64,000 nucleotides of DNA, from NCBI GenBank assembly GCA_907164885.2, contig OU015499.1, forward strand, positions 160,019,489 through 160,083,488, written 5' to 3'. This stretch comes from Dolomedes plantarius. Taxonomy: Eukaryota; Arthropoda; Arachnida; Araneae; Dolomedidae. The translations under genes and the position numbers were made by a program. The notes under the pieces are model-generated. The model searched no databases. It worked only from the letters and a program-made list of their open reading frames with translations, and had not been told where the DNA came from. Of this stretch, positions 1 to 11,459 are shown in pieces. How positions within the stretch are numbered: position 1 is the first letter of the stretch; every line of letters begins with the position of its first letter.

Positions 1-33
1 TAGAGTTTTTTCGCATGTATCGTTCAGTATAAT

Positions 34-1384
34 CAGTGGTGTGTGCAGGCCAGAGATTTGGGAGGGGGGAGGAACGTCAGCTCTTAGTGTTATATATATA
101 TATATACAATCTGTCACAAAAATATTTTCACCCGGAAGGAAACGAGCTACTATCACGAAACTTCAGAACAGACCGTTATATTAAGAAGATATGGCATGAA
201 AAACGTTACAAATCAGTCAGTAGTAATTCCACCTCTGGCAGCTATACAAGCCGAAACACGGCGTGGCATCGAATTAGTGAGGTCACCCATGACCTTCTGC
301 GGAAGATCATGACATAATCTTTGCAACTGGACAGCTAATTTATCAGTTTTCTGGACGGCTGCAGTTGCCTTCCAAGCACGTCCCAGGCCTACAATATTGG
401 CGAGAGGTCTGGTGACCTCGCAGGCCACGGGAGTACGCTGGCCGCCTTCACACGCGAATGCGCTGGTCATCAGCATTGAGATTGAATCGGGATTCATCGC
501 TGAAGATCACACGCCTCCAGTCTGTCACACTCCAGCTTACCCGAGGTCGGCAAAAATCCAATCGACAGTCTATGATGTGGGGTCAGCGGTAGGCGTCTTA
601 ATGGACGTCGGCTCCTTATACCTGTGTCTTCCAGTCCTTTCCGAATGGCTTCCCTTCATACCACCGGATGTCTGGAAGGTGGTAAATGGCGTCGAACTGA
701 TTCTAGAGACGTCGTTGGTGCGCACGTGGCCGCTCTTACGATTGCGTGATCCTCGCGCACATTTGTGTTCTTGAGACGCCCAGACCCTCCACGATGGTAC
801 ACTATCCCTTCCGGGTTGCCGTTCCATTGTTGCAAACACCGAGCAACTACCATATCGCTCCGACGAAGGTGGTGGCCGATACGCCTGTTCGACCAACCTG
901 CTTCTCTGTGGCCTACTGTACACCCCCTCTTAAAGTCCGACTATTGTTCTTACTGTCGCCGGTTACGTCTCAGAGGCATCTCTAGTCACAATACCGTCCA
1001 TCCAAATCGACAGATTTATTTGAATAACCCTATGCACGAGCAATCATGCTTTTAAACTCTCCCAGCTGCGCATCTCATATGCGCATAGCGCGCTTACCCT
1101 TGTTCCATTGGCGTCGAAATTTAAATCATTTGCATATCTCTTACCTGACTACATTCCTGCCAAGTTTCGTGATAATAGCTCGATTTCTTCTCGGTGCGTA
1201 TATTTTTTTGTGACAGTGTATATATATAAGAAATAAACATCGTCTCATTTTAAATTTAAACTCATTTAGTATTAGGTCTACGATTATACAATTTTAAGCT
1301 ATGAAGAAAAAAAAATACGCCAGGCTTTTTTTTGGGGGGGGGGGGGGAATTGGCCCTACTCCCCCCCCCCTTCGAGCCGCCCTT
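34..1384. mobile_element. Non-autonomous hAT-like element, copy A, hosting a Tc1
   Basis: The left end starts CAGTGG at 34 and is clearer in copy B (CAGTGGCGGCTCCAGG at 28206). The right end has GAGCCGCCCTTG, a diverged inverted match. The 8-bp flanks agtataat (26-33) and agtgcaat (1385-1392) match at 6 of 8 positions, as expected for an old hAT target duplication. It contains poly-G and poly-C runs (1334-1370) and no transposase of its own. Confidence 0.5.
107..1218 (-). mobile_element. Degenerate Tc1-like transposon, copy A
   Basis: Terminal inverted repeats of about 55 bp with the core ctgtcacaaaaatat lie at both ends, next to TA. The interior codes on the minus strand. The end of a Tc1 transposase is readable near 240-300 (SMPRRV, then ACIAARGG), preceded by LAVQLQRL and HDLPQ. 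In copy B the same stretch keeps the catalytic-region motif SPDLSPI, with Q where the family's glutamate should be. In copy A even that motif is lost. Many stops and frameshifts make this a dead relic. Confidence 0.85.
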
Positions 1385-1400
1385 GAGTGCAATAGGTCCT

Positions 1401-1625
1401 GTTCTGAACCAACCCCCAAGCGCTGTTGCAGCAGCGCCCCCTTTTAAAAAGAAGGGTGTTTGTTTACCAGTGTTCATCGAGAGACCCCTTCGGGAGAGAC
1501 GTGTTTTGCGGTGCTTGTGACCGCGTAACCGATGGGTCTGAGTCCGTTATTGAGATAGGTAATAAACTGAGCTTTAAACAGTCCATGAGTGATTACTTTG
1601 TGTGGTGTCCTGAGCTATCGACGAC
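1401..1625. other. Copy A-specific 225-bp insert
   Basis: Copy B reads straight from aataggtcc to cttgcaaatcg (30280-30295). Copy A has about 225 extra bases at this point, with the hexamer aggtcc at both edges. This fits either an insertion with a 6-bp target duplication or a deletion in B between short repeats. I recognise no coding or terminal repeat inside. Confidence 0.6.
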
Positions 1626-1661
1626 AGGTCCCTTGCAGAACGATGGATCAAGGTCCCACTG

Positions 1662-2706
1662 TAACTGTTCTCCCGTATGTGTCGTTTATTTATCCCAGAC
1701 CCGAAAATATTCCATATAAGACGAGCAAAAATAAATCGCTTAGATCGTTCTCTATCCATCGTTTTACCGCGCTCTTCGTTTAAAATATATGTGAATTTCA
1801 CTGTTTCTGTTACGCTGAAGGTTTTGTATATACTTTACAATGAACTCACCATTAACTAGACCCGACGAGGTTTTTTCACTAAACTATTTATTACAACAAA
1901 ATTAGACTACCCAAATGCCGTACTCGATTGCTAGCAGGCAACGGGGAATTATTCATCTCGCGTGTTAATCCCGGTAGTTATGTCACGGAAACCCTACCAG
2001 CCACGCAACTGCTTGTACGCACGCCACACGAACCTCTCTTTCTTCACTTTATCACCAGGTCGCTGGAACGATAGCTGACTTCAAAACGCCTTCGGTAAAC
2101 TTGATAATGTCCGGCTGCTGTACGGCAAAGCGATCTTCACTCGAATTGTTTTTCGTTCGCCTCCGTCCGACCTCGCCTCGTAGTGTTTTCACTCTCACTG
2201 TAAAGCGTGTACGCTGGCGACGGGGATTCCCGTCTGATAGAAAAGCGCCGCTCATTTGCATATGGCGCTTCTTCTTCTTCAAACGGCGATTTCTTTAAAC
2301 CATGGGGGTTTCTTTTGATTCAATACCTCACATATTGCAGTTTTATGACTTTTTTACTGGATCGTTTTAACGCAGGATTACGCTCCTCAATAACGGTCCT
2401 CCGGAAAGAAAAAATCCAGAGTACGTCGCGAGTTATAATCTTGCCAGCGCGCCAAACCCACTAGCAAGTAAACAGTTAAACAGAAAAGTATCAAAATGCG
2501 TAAAAAAAGAGGTAAGCAAACAAGAAGTAATCCTACCTTAATAACCTGCGGTAGTTTCATTAGAGGAGACTACCAGATTTTCTTTTTTTTAAATAACAAA
2601 TTCTGGATTGAGTTCGAATGACACTATTACTGGACAATTTTGGATGCATAAATTGTGATATGTTTGTTGCATTGGACGATGGGGTCGCGAGTAAAACGGT
2701 TTGTTG
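1662..2706. other. Non-coding repeat-like sequence, copy A
   Basis: This aligns with about 30310-31404 in copy B. It is moderately GC-rich compared with its surroundings and has no convincing open frame on either strand. The short frames that exist are not kept between copies. I see no terminal repeats, so this may be the interior of an unrecognised repeat family. Confidence 0.5.
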
Positions 2707-2714
2707 CATTTGAC

Positions 2715-5288
2715 CAGCGTGGTTCAGCCCTCGGGCTGTATGCAGCCGACCAATTGATTTTTGTTGGCCCTTGACCTTCCTACTGGAAAAATATTTTAAT
2801 TTAACATTTGGAAAAAAATCGTTTTCCCTTCTTACTGCTTTAAGTTTTTAAGACTTAAAATGTAATGACTTAAGTGTAAGACTTAAATGTACGACTTTAA
2901 TGTATATTGAAGCCATATTGAAGCTTCACTCTTCGACCGTTATAATTCGTGGCGTGCCTACTTCGATTTTCACTTTCATTCAGTACTGTTGCGAAGGAGC
3001 CAGGTGGGAAAGGAAAGTTCCCGAAAAGTCCGCCAGCAATCAAAATTGTCTTTCCACGAGTACGTCCGGCTCGAGAAGCGGTCCCGCCTCCATGCGACGG
3101 GTGTTGGCCAGTCATTGGCTGCGATAGGTTCGCGATCGTTCGTGTGCTGCGGAGGATTTTCTGAAAGGTGTCGGTCTCCGTATAAAAGGGAGTGCAGGGC
3201 TGTTCGAAGTGATTGTTTTTGACGACAGAGGTTGGTCGAGAGATATAGTACGACGAGAGACTGTTGTCATCGTTGTTGCGAAAGCGGTACCTAAAATGGC
3301 GAAACTTAAGAAACGGCGTGTTGAAGATGAGGAACGACAATTTCAGTCAAAGTGGCAGGAAAGTTACTTTTTTGTTGAACATAAAGGAAAACCACAGTGT
3401 GTTATCTGTTCTCAAGTCTTGTGTGTTTCGAAGGAGTATAACAGGGGTATAACGAAGGAGTGAGTAGACACTATACCAGCTTGCATAAATCAAAATACGA
3501 TCAATACCAGGGAAGTGCCAGAACTTGTGTGTTTAATGATTTGAAGCGGAAACTAACTAGACAGAAGAATATCTTTCAGCAACCATCAATCACTGCTGGT
3601 TTAAAGGCATCTTATGAGGTATGTTTAGAGCCAGCTAAAAGTAAAAAAGTCTTTTAGGGATGGTGAGCTCATTAAGAGATGTGCTGTAAAAATGGCATCT
3701 TCATTGGGAGATAATAAGACGGCTAAAAATTTTGAAACAGTTTCCTTCTCTCATCAGACATTAAGTAAAAGATTTAATGATATGTGTGGTAATGTTTCAG
3801 GTTCTCTGAAGGACATTTTGCAAAAATGTGAATTTTACTCTCTAGCTGTAGATGAGAACACAGATATAGCTGACATCAGCCAGCTCCTTATCTTTGTCAG
3901 AACAATAAACGAAGAATTTGAAATTCATGAAGAACTGTTGGAATTAAATTCATTAGAAACCAGCACAAAAGGTATTGACATATTCAACCCACTGGATCAT
4001 GTCGTTTCTAAATATGGAGGTTTTGTGAAGTGCTCTGGCATTGCAACAGATGGAGCTAAAGCAATGGTTTGTCATAAAACTGGGTTAGTAGAACAGTGTA
4101 AAGAAAAAGGCATAAATTGTTTGTTTGTCCACTGCATTATCCACCAGGAGGCTCTGTGTGGGAAATTTTTCAGGCTCAGCGATACAATGAAAACTGTTGT
4201 AAATACTGTAAATTTAATAAGGGAAGGCAATAAAGCCCATAGACACAGAGCATTTATTGCATTCCTGGACAATTTGGAAGCTGACTACGGTGACATTTCA
4301 TTGCTTTGTGAAGTTCGCTGGCTAAGTGCTGGAAATTGCCTGAAACAGTTTTTTGGGTTGAGGAATGAAATTCTTGCTTTTCTGAGAATTGAAAACGTTG
4401 GGCACGAGTATGAAGAAAAACTGGAAGAAATCCAATTTTTAAATAATCTTACTTTTCTGACAGATTTAACATCCCATCTAAATGAATTTAACCCGAAACT
4501 ACAAGGCAGAAAACAAAATATATCCCAGCTTTAAGGACATATTAGGGCTTCCGTAAAAATCTTGATGTAATGCAAATTGCCCTGAAGGCAAATAATACGG
4601 CACACTTCCCATCTTGTCAGCAGTTTAAAGAAGAAAAAAGTGACACAAATTTTAGCATGTTTCATGAAATAATAGTATATATCAAGAAAGAGTTCAAGGA
4701 CAGATTGCAGGGTTTTAACTCCCTAAAACCAAAACTTGCACTGTTCAACAACCCCATGGGGATTGAAGTGAGTGAGGTGCCCTGCGACCTTCGCATAGGA
4801 ATTTGTGATCTTCAGGCAGACCCATTCTACCAGACTAAAAAGTGTGATGTCCCTGAAATTTCTGGAAACTGATTTCTAAAGAACGTTTTCCTAAACTGCT
4901 TAAAATCTCTCTGCAAATGTTATCGCTGTTTGGCAGTACATACGTGTGCGAAAGTGCTTTTTCTGCTCTCAAACAAATTAAATTAAAAAACAAGAAATCG
5001 AATTGAAAGAGGTTTACTGGAATCGAGCCTGTGACTTTGTCTTACTGAACTTACAGTGGACATCGATAAACTTATATCAGGAAAGCAGTGCCAATCATCG
5101 CATTGATTTCTCGACAGTAAAATGAAGTGTTATATTAAACTAGTTTATTAAACTTCTTTTAATGCAAATTTTAATAAAAGTTTTTGAATACAATATGTAA
5201 TTCGTTTTCTTCCTGGAATGTATCTGGCCCTCACATTTCTATACTAAAGTTTGATTGGCCCTCGGGTGAATAAGGTTGGACGACACTG
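2715..5288 (+). mobile_element. hAT transposon (GTF2IRD2-like transposase), copy A
   Basis: The left terminus CAGCGTGGTTCAGCC at 2715 and the right terminus, read in reverse as CAGTGTCGTCCAACC and ending at 5288, form hAT-type inverted repeats. They are flanked by 8-bp target duplications CATTTGAC (2707-2714) and CATATGAC (5289-5296), 7 of 8 matching. The interior codes on the plus strand for a hAT-type transposase. The element is also present in copy B, so it was there before the duplication. Confidence 0.9.
3296..5125 (+). pseudogene. hAT transposase pseudogene, GTF2IRD2/ZBED-like, copy A
   Basis: From the ATG at 3296 the frame gives a basic start (MAKLKKRRVEDEE), then a zinc-finger-like CVIC with a later HYTSLH. 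The long middle part (3692-4534) carries typical DDE-domain motifs of this family: AVDENTDIAD, SGIATDGAKAMV, then LFVHCIIHQEALC and CEVRWLSAGNCLK. The C-terminus reads FGSTYVCESAFSALKQ, the hAT dimerisation motif, and ends SGKQCQ. The frame breaks at about 3463, 3657, 4534 and 4872, so no intact protein is made. Intact relatives are usually 500-650 residues, and this covers nearly all of that. The closest named family is GTF2I repeat domain-containing protein 2 and related domesticated hAT proteins. This copy is a transposon relic, not a host gene. Confidence 0.88.
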
Positions 5289-5296
5289 CATATGAC

Positions 5297-5761
5297 GATT
5301 AGGTCCTAATCGTGAAATCCGCCGGACAATTTCTGTCTTCTCTCGGTTTTTTCTGTCGGATTTTCCCTCATTAGGACACCTGCTTCATAAAGACACTTTG
5401 TCAAAGACACCTGCTCGTAAAGACACGTTTTATTTCTTCTTTTCTGCGTGTGGACGTCTTTTTATTGAATCAATACAAATTAAATATAGATAAAATATTC
5501 ATTAAAGACAAATAAATAAATAATTAAAAATTATTAAAAAATAAATACAGAATTTGGAAAAAAAATATTAAAATTAATTAAAATATTTTCCGTGTTTTTT
5601 GACTTTTTATGTTTCTCTGCCTTTTAATGAACTACTCCTAGTTAATAGCTCGTTTAAATTGAACTTCGCTTAACTCGGCACATCGTAGAGGATTTTCATC
5701 TTAAAACCCCACTAACCATTCTCACGAGCACACTGATGACCACACATTAGCGGGAGCGTAA
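5297..5761. other. AT-rich sequence unique to copy A
   Basis: This does not align with the matching place in copy B (34130-34360), which holds a YqaJ-like fragment instead. It contains the repeated phrase gacacctgct(c/t) at about 5376 and 5408 and long A/T tracts. No gene is seen. Confidence 0.5.
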
Positions 5762-6083
5762 AAGGTTATTGATTTTTATAGAAACATATTTATTTATACT
5801 CTTATAACGTGATTGTTGAATATAGTATGTCGTAATATAGTATTCAATCCAGTCCAATTTAGCCATGTGCCACCTAAATTTTGACCGAGCATCCCAAGGG
5901 GTGATATCTGGTGGATCGTGCCTTCTCCCACCCTCTTTGACCTCATAGAATGACTTTCCGGTCTACGAACGTAACGTTTCAATACCCGACTTAGATACGA
6001 AGGTATTTAATGGCACTCGGGATTCGATCCGTGCACCTTCAGTACCGAAAGCCGACGCGCTACCACTAAGCTACGTTGGGTCT
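5762..6083 (-). repeat. tRNA-derived SINE, copy A
   Basis: Read on the minus strand from 6083, the head contains TAGCTTAGTGG, matching the Pol III A box, and about 35 bases later GATCGAATCCC, matching the B box. The spacing fits a tRNA-like head. The putative anticodon loop (TTTCGGT) would give a TCG anticodon, so an Arg-tRNA origin is possible but unsure. A tRNA-unrelated body follows and runs to about 5762. The same sequence lies at 34362-34678 in copy B. Confidence 0.8.
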
Positions 6084-8294
6084 TTAATCCGCTTTTGATA
6101 GAGGGCAGACATTTAAATATTTTCTTTGACTTCAGGGACAGCAAATAGATGTTTTAAAGAACATTTCGCCGAAAAATCAGACTCTCCAGATAAACATGGT
6201 AACATATCTATATTGAGTAGCATAATAATGTAACTATTAATGTAATGAAATGTGATTATTATGTAATTATAATAAATTATTTTTTTAAATTTGAGTGTTT
6301 AGCATCTTTTGCGTTCAAATTCTTTTGAAGAATATCATCGCGCAAAAACGTTACATAATATTTAAAAAATTATAAATTGTATGTAAATGATTTCCTGTTT
6401 TCAATTAGAGTTCCATTATTGTGTACGAAAGTGTTTGCCACAGTGAAAATAGGACTGCAAAGTGTTTATTCATAATTAAATATTAAAATAGAAATGCTAT
6501 GTCAGGCAGGTATTTATATTAAGTGCTACGCAAAACACAAAAACGAGAGAGTGTTGCTGACATAAATCAGCAAACCTTTTTCTTTGCTGTTTAGTTACTG
6601 GGAAATAGAAATATGCACATGCATGCTTCTGGTAGTAATTAAAGATATTGGTGGGATATTTATCGCCAAACCAGAGATATATCTGAAATGTACAAAAGCA
6701 TTCACACTTGGAGAAATTCAGCCAACTCTTCAAGAATCTCCAAGAGTTCAGTAAATACCTATATTTATTATTTTTAGTCACATAAGCACATATAACCAAT
6801 TTATAAATGAAGAACATATCACCAATTGAAAGAAAAATAAAGAGAGTAATTCAAACTATCAATGAATTTTGTGAAAAATAGTTTACGCATTTTGGTTCTT
6901 TCAATACAAAGTGAACAGTCTTTACATCCTCTCAAACGTTTCGAAAATTCAGAGCGAAAATTCTCGGCCTCTTCTTTTATTGAAAAGGGCAAACGTAAAA
7001 CTACTTTATCGACAGTGCTTCTACTTTAATCAATGGACAAATTCTATTCAAATGGGGGAGGAAGTGGGCTAGCCAAGTAACCTCCTCCCCGCCCAGGAAA
7101 AGATAACAGGACAGAAGAGATAAACTTCGTGAACCGAAAACTGGTATACTCTGTGAAACTCATAACTTGGTAGCAGAAACTAGTGATTAATCACCAGTAG
7201 CTAACTTTCATTATTTGTTGGTTTAATGGCAGCAGTATCTCTGAAGCGCGTATTATGTTGCTTTTTGCATTCAACGGCTACAGATGTTATTGCTTAGTAA
7301 CTTAACTTATTGTGTTCGATTCTCTGTAATCTAAATAATTAAAAGAGAAAAACCGTTGGCGACAAAATTTCCCACCTTTTAGAATAGATCATGTTCTGAA
7401 ATAACGTTGATCCAGGTGCAAGAAAAATAAACAGCATTGAAGTAAGTTTAATTTTTACGTTATTATTTCTTTATTGTATGACAGAACTGTTTTGTTAAGA
7501 TGTTGAAAATGATATATATAATTTCTACATTTTACGCTATTTTTTTTTTTATGAGTGAAGCTAAATGTTAATACAATACGTATGGCTATTAAATCGTTAG
7601 GTACTGCATGTTCCACTATCACTATAATATGTTATTTTCAGCAAATTTGTAGAATATTACTTTCCGGTAGATGTTGGCGAATAAAATGTATAAATATATC
7701 ATCATACAAGTCAGATATACCGTGTTTAGCAATTTTCCTGATTTTGAGCTTTACAAAAGTTTTTGAATTGTTAATGATTGCGGTAAAAGATAAAATATAC
7801 AGGGAACATCCATATTCTGTGCCGTTCGGCGGGAAGTTGACACAGTTTTTCAAGGGGGGTCCTCATTCAGGAAAATATTATTTCTTACTGTTTTAAATCT
7901 TTTAGCCTGACAATCGTCACTTTTTATGAAAATTCAACAATAAGTAGCTAATAAACAAAATTAAAATATTTTAATGAAAAAATATTGAATACAACATTTA
8001 TCTGGAGTAAATAATTAAAATAGCAAAAAATATTTCCAAAATATATCAATCGGTTTCTAAAAGTAGGGTAAAATTTAAATTTTTACAAAATATGTCATAG
8101 GATAGTGTGGAAACAAGAAATTTAAAATACATGAATTTTATTTTCATTAAAATCTTACAAGGTATAAAATAAACATGTAATTGCTTCAAGATAGACACAT
8201 AAAAATACAAACATTGTAATAAAATAAATATGGTACATAAAATTTTAAAGTTTGTAGGAAGATAATTTCAGCATATTTAGAAGAATGAAAGAAA
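6084..8294. other. AT-rich non-coding stretch, copy A
   Basis: This aligns with 34679-34915 and 37342-41086 in copy B. Short open frames occur (for example 6497-6817 and 7555-7896), but copy B breaks or changes them by indels, so coding is unlikely. No terminal repeats or RNA genes are seen. Confidence 0.6.
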
Positions 8295-9376
8295 TTGTAC
8301 TTTTGCAATAAACTGAGGCCACCCAGTTAAGTATTGGAAAATTGTCGGAAAATGTAAAATTCCATTACGAACACAAATAACAAACTTTATTACAGAAACT
8401 ACAAAAAGTTTCTCAAATACAGAAAGTTATAAAAATTTATAATTAATTTCCAGTCGCCACAGACTTCCAGAACTGGGTGATGTTGCTCAGGAGCGCGACA
8501 AAAGCATTGTTGCCGGCTGCCGATTGCCATATATATTCCGCCAGATATGATTCCAAATGGTGACGTGCTGTTCCTCAGTGTTTTTTGTTGCGCCACTTGG
8601 CTGACCCCCACATCCTCTCAAATTGCTGGGTACTTGCCCCTGTTTCCGGGTCCATGAAATTGTACTTTTGATTAACTTTCAAGTGAGCATATCCCGCATT
8701 TTCAAGTTCCTCTGTATTGTATCCCTTCCAACAATCAGATATAATTATTGAGCCGGGTTCGACTTGGAGTTTTATCAGCTCCAACAATGTTTTAGCACTC
8801 CTGTTCGGAACTCTGACTAGGAAACGTCCTCCAGTTTCCCAGCACAAACCATCGAACACCCGATTGTTGGGGTAATATCCAGCTAGTGTTGTTTTTACGT
8901 TTTGTAAATAAACTCTCGTCTATCTCAACAATACACCCCTTTCCTCCAATCTTACCTTCAATTTGCTGTTCGACGGAAAAATGCAGACTTCCCTCATATA
9001 ATTATTCCAGTCGACTGTTGTGTTTTCATCATTTTTTATTGTTTCTCGCACCAAGATACTGAGGTTAGTTCCTCGCACAATCAGTACAAGAAGCGAACGA
9101 TTGTCACAAATGGCAGTCTGCTATGAGAAAGCCATGTATCAACCATGTATAAATGTGTATAAACGTCACAATGGTAGGCTGAATTTCAAACATCACACTG
9201 AAAAACTTTATACACACTTCAATAATAGCAAAACAAAACATGATGGTAAAATAGATCTTGTCAGTGATTCATTTTTTAGTGAGAATCACGCTGTGTTTGC
9301 GTTTTGAATGTGTTGTGTTTGCATTTAGAATTTAAATATAAATAAATAGGTGGCCTCTGTTTAATACAAAAGTAAC
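8295..9376 (-). mobile_element. Merlin DNA transposon, copy A
   Basis: Inverted ends: the left end starts tgtacttttgcaataaactg at 8295, and the right end (9345-9376) reads in reverse as gttacttttgtattaaacag. They continue into the shared gaggcca. They match the better-kept copy B ends at 41087 and 42188. The interior codes on the minus strand for an ISXO2/IS1016-type DDE transposase, which defines the Merlin superfamily in animals. Confidence 0.88.
8450..9010 (-). pseudogene. Merlin (ISXO2-like) transposase pseudogene, copy A
   Basis: Minus-strand motifs in order: VDWNNYMREVC, then EIDESLFTKRKNN with the first catalytic Asp, LCWETGGRFLVRVPNR, IISDCWKGYNTEEL with the second Asp, and FERMWGSAKWRNKKH with the catalytic Glu. 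All three catalytic residues can be found, but in different frames. Compared with copy B there is one extra base near 8861 (CAATCGGGTG against CAATGGGTG) that breaks the frame between the first Asp and the rest. A stop follows NKKH at about 8575, and the tail (RGTARHH) is in another frame. This is non-functional. Confidence 0.87.
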
Positions 9377-11459
9377 AAAAAAATTATGACACTAGTATCA
9401 CAGGCTAATTTTTAGGATAAAAATTAAAATTTAAAATATTTCCAAAGTATAAAAATCAATTTATGAAAGTAATAATCCTGATATGAATAACCAAGGGAAA
9501 GCTCTGATCTTCCTGTTTGTATTCCTTGAAAAGAAAGAAAATAAAAATATTTAAAAAAGAATTCCGAAGATTTTTCATTCACTGAATTTATAATTTGTTA
9601 TCTGAAGGTAATTTCAAATGTCATTGGCTAAAAACGTCTAAATTATCGTCATTCAGATTCCATTTGTTAAAACTGAATAAAAAAACCAAGTGACATTTCT
9701 GAGATATAATCATTGACATTTGGTTATGTGAGCATGAAGCTTATCTGAATCAGGATTGCAGAGTATTAAGCCATTAAACTGAATAATAAAACATTTATTA
9801 TAAAGATTACAACCCAATTGTAGCACAACATAAATAAAGGAACCACTTATGTAATCACCAAATTCCAGGCTATAGAAACATTCAGCATTTCCCCACTATT
9901 CATGTGTTTGGGGGTTTCATAATTTCATTCCGTGGTTAAAATATATTAAAATTGTTAAAACATCGACCCTTATCAAAGTAAACAATCCATCATTTATGTG
10001 CATTAAATTTTTAAAAATTACAATGAAATTGATATGCACTGTTAATTTCATGCAAAACTTATAGATAAATCTATTTAAATAATCAAATTTTCCACATTAA
10101 TTATGAATTGGTACAAAATTAGAACGTTTTATTTATGATGGCATTTGAAACTATTTTTATATTATGTTATTTGTTTTTGTATTCATTCAGTATTAACATT
10201 TTTGATGACAAGATTTAATAACATTCATGCCCATCTTTCATTGCAACAAAGATAACAGCAACAGCATTAAATGTAATACTCTTAAATATTCATAATTTTA
10301 TGTACATCATTCATTATAATATGATTGTTTAAAGTTTTAAATCAATGTATTTCAAATAGAATGATTTAAAAATAATACTTGATATTTAAAATTGAAATTC
10401 TTATTAAGACAGAAATACATTATTTAACATTTTATAACTGTATGCAATCAATATGTTTGATATAAAAATGTTTAATTCTCTATACACCATGCATTCTAAA
10501 GATTTCTTCAGAAGAAACATTTCAAGATTTATAAAATCTGTTTAAACTGATATTTATGATAGTTCTTCAAATTTTTGTATTGTAAAAATTATACTTGGGT
10601 CAGTTTAGAGCTAGATTTTAACTGTCTGCTCTCTTATGTGAATATTCTTTCTACTCAATAGATTATTTTGTACTGGTAAAATTTATAACTGTGTTCTTGC
10701 AGTTCATGTCTAGGGTAATATTTTAATATATATATTTTTGGTCCTTAAGATCAGTGTTAGCCAAACTGATGTTTGTTGTATTAGGATTTATGTATCCTAT
10801 CCCCTCCTAGGGATAAAAAGTATTGAATGAATAGAAAGTAACTGTCGTAAAAGTGTCAAATACATAGTTTTGAAAATTCTGTTGCTCTTTATTTTTTTCA
10901 CTGGTCTAGAAATGTGTTGTATAACTGTGCTGTGATAGAATATGCATGAAATGAATTTTATTTTTAGATGGAAAAGAATCAAAAACGCATTAGAGAATTT
11001 TATATTAAACCATTTATGTAAAAGATAACTTTGCCCCAAATGTGAAAAGATAGGCTGCTAAATTTTCATTTTCCATGAGGGAAATTTGCTTAAACATTCT
11101 GTATAAGTTCTTTTATGAAAACTATTTGAAAATAATATCTCAATAAAAGTTGATGATTTACCAGAAGATTTTTCTTTCCTTTGCAGTCATTTTGATAGCT
11201 TAGCATTTCATGTTGAAGTTTATTGCTCAATATCTGTTTTGTTGACAGTTAGTTACATATAACTTTGTTTTAAACATTATAGAAATCTTTAAAATAAATT
11301 TTTTTTGGAAGATTTTATGTCACTTCTATATTTTAATTTTTAAAAATTTGGAAATTTCTTTGTTAACTCAATATATGAAGGTAACAGAGCATAACAATAA
11401 ATCACTTTGCTGAAACTGGAAAATTTGACATCTGAGTTCTTGTCATTCATGCTTTTGAT
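9377..11459. other. AT-rich non-coding stretch, copy A
   Basis: This aligns with 42189-44286 in copy B at about 93-95% identity by eye. The only frame kept in both (minus strand, 10797-11039 and 43624-43866) has many amino-acid changes and no recognisable domain. I see no gene, RNA gene or terminal repeat. Confidence 0.6.

Larger units (their letters stand above)
1..1661. mobile_element. pogo/Tigger-like remnant, copy A, left end cut by the window
   Basis: The right terminus at about 1641-1661 (cgatggatcaaggtcccactg) is followed by TA. It is the inverted match of the left terminus seen in copy B at 28068 (cagtggaacctcgatcgatcg), which is preceded by TA. CAGT-starting termini with a TA target fit the pogo/Tigger group. 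A hAT-like element sits inside it, and a Tc1 element sits inside that. The assignment rests on termini only. Confidence 0.55.

Noticed and set aside
1332..1520. Proline/glycine-rich frames around the poly-G/poly-C runs
   Set aside because: They are produced by the homopolymer runs at 1334-1370. The run lengths differ in copy B.
2207..2464. Short plus-strand frames around 2.1-2.5 kb
   Set aside because: Not kept in the aligned part of copy B (30780-31170) and without any domain.
5980..6083. A functional tRNA gene
   Set aside because: Box A and box B are present, but the anticodon stem has mismatches, no proper acceptor stem closes and a SINE body follows. It is a tRNA-derived SINE.
7555..7896. 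113-residue plus-strand frame
   Set aside because: The copy B version (40277-40483) diverges after an indel and stops early. No domain is seen.
8399..9010. Bacterial IS1595/ISXO2 insertion sequence as contamination
   Set aside because: The transposase belongs to the same broad family, but the element has animal Merlin-type ends, lies in both tandem copies and is surrounded by arthropod repeats.
10797..11039. Minus-strand 80-residue frame present in both copies (also 43624-43866)
   Set aside because: It is kept in length, but about a fifth of residues differ at the same rate as the surrounding DNA, and the composition is typical of AT-rich non-coding sequence.
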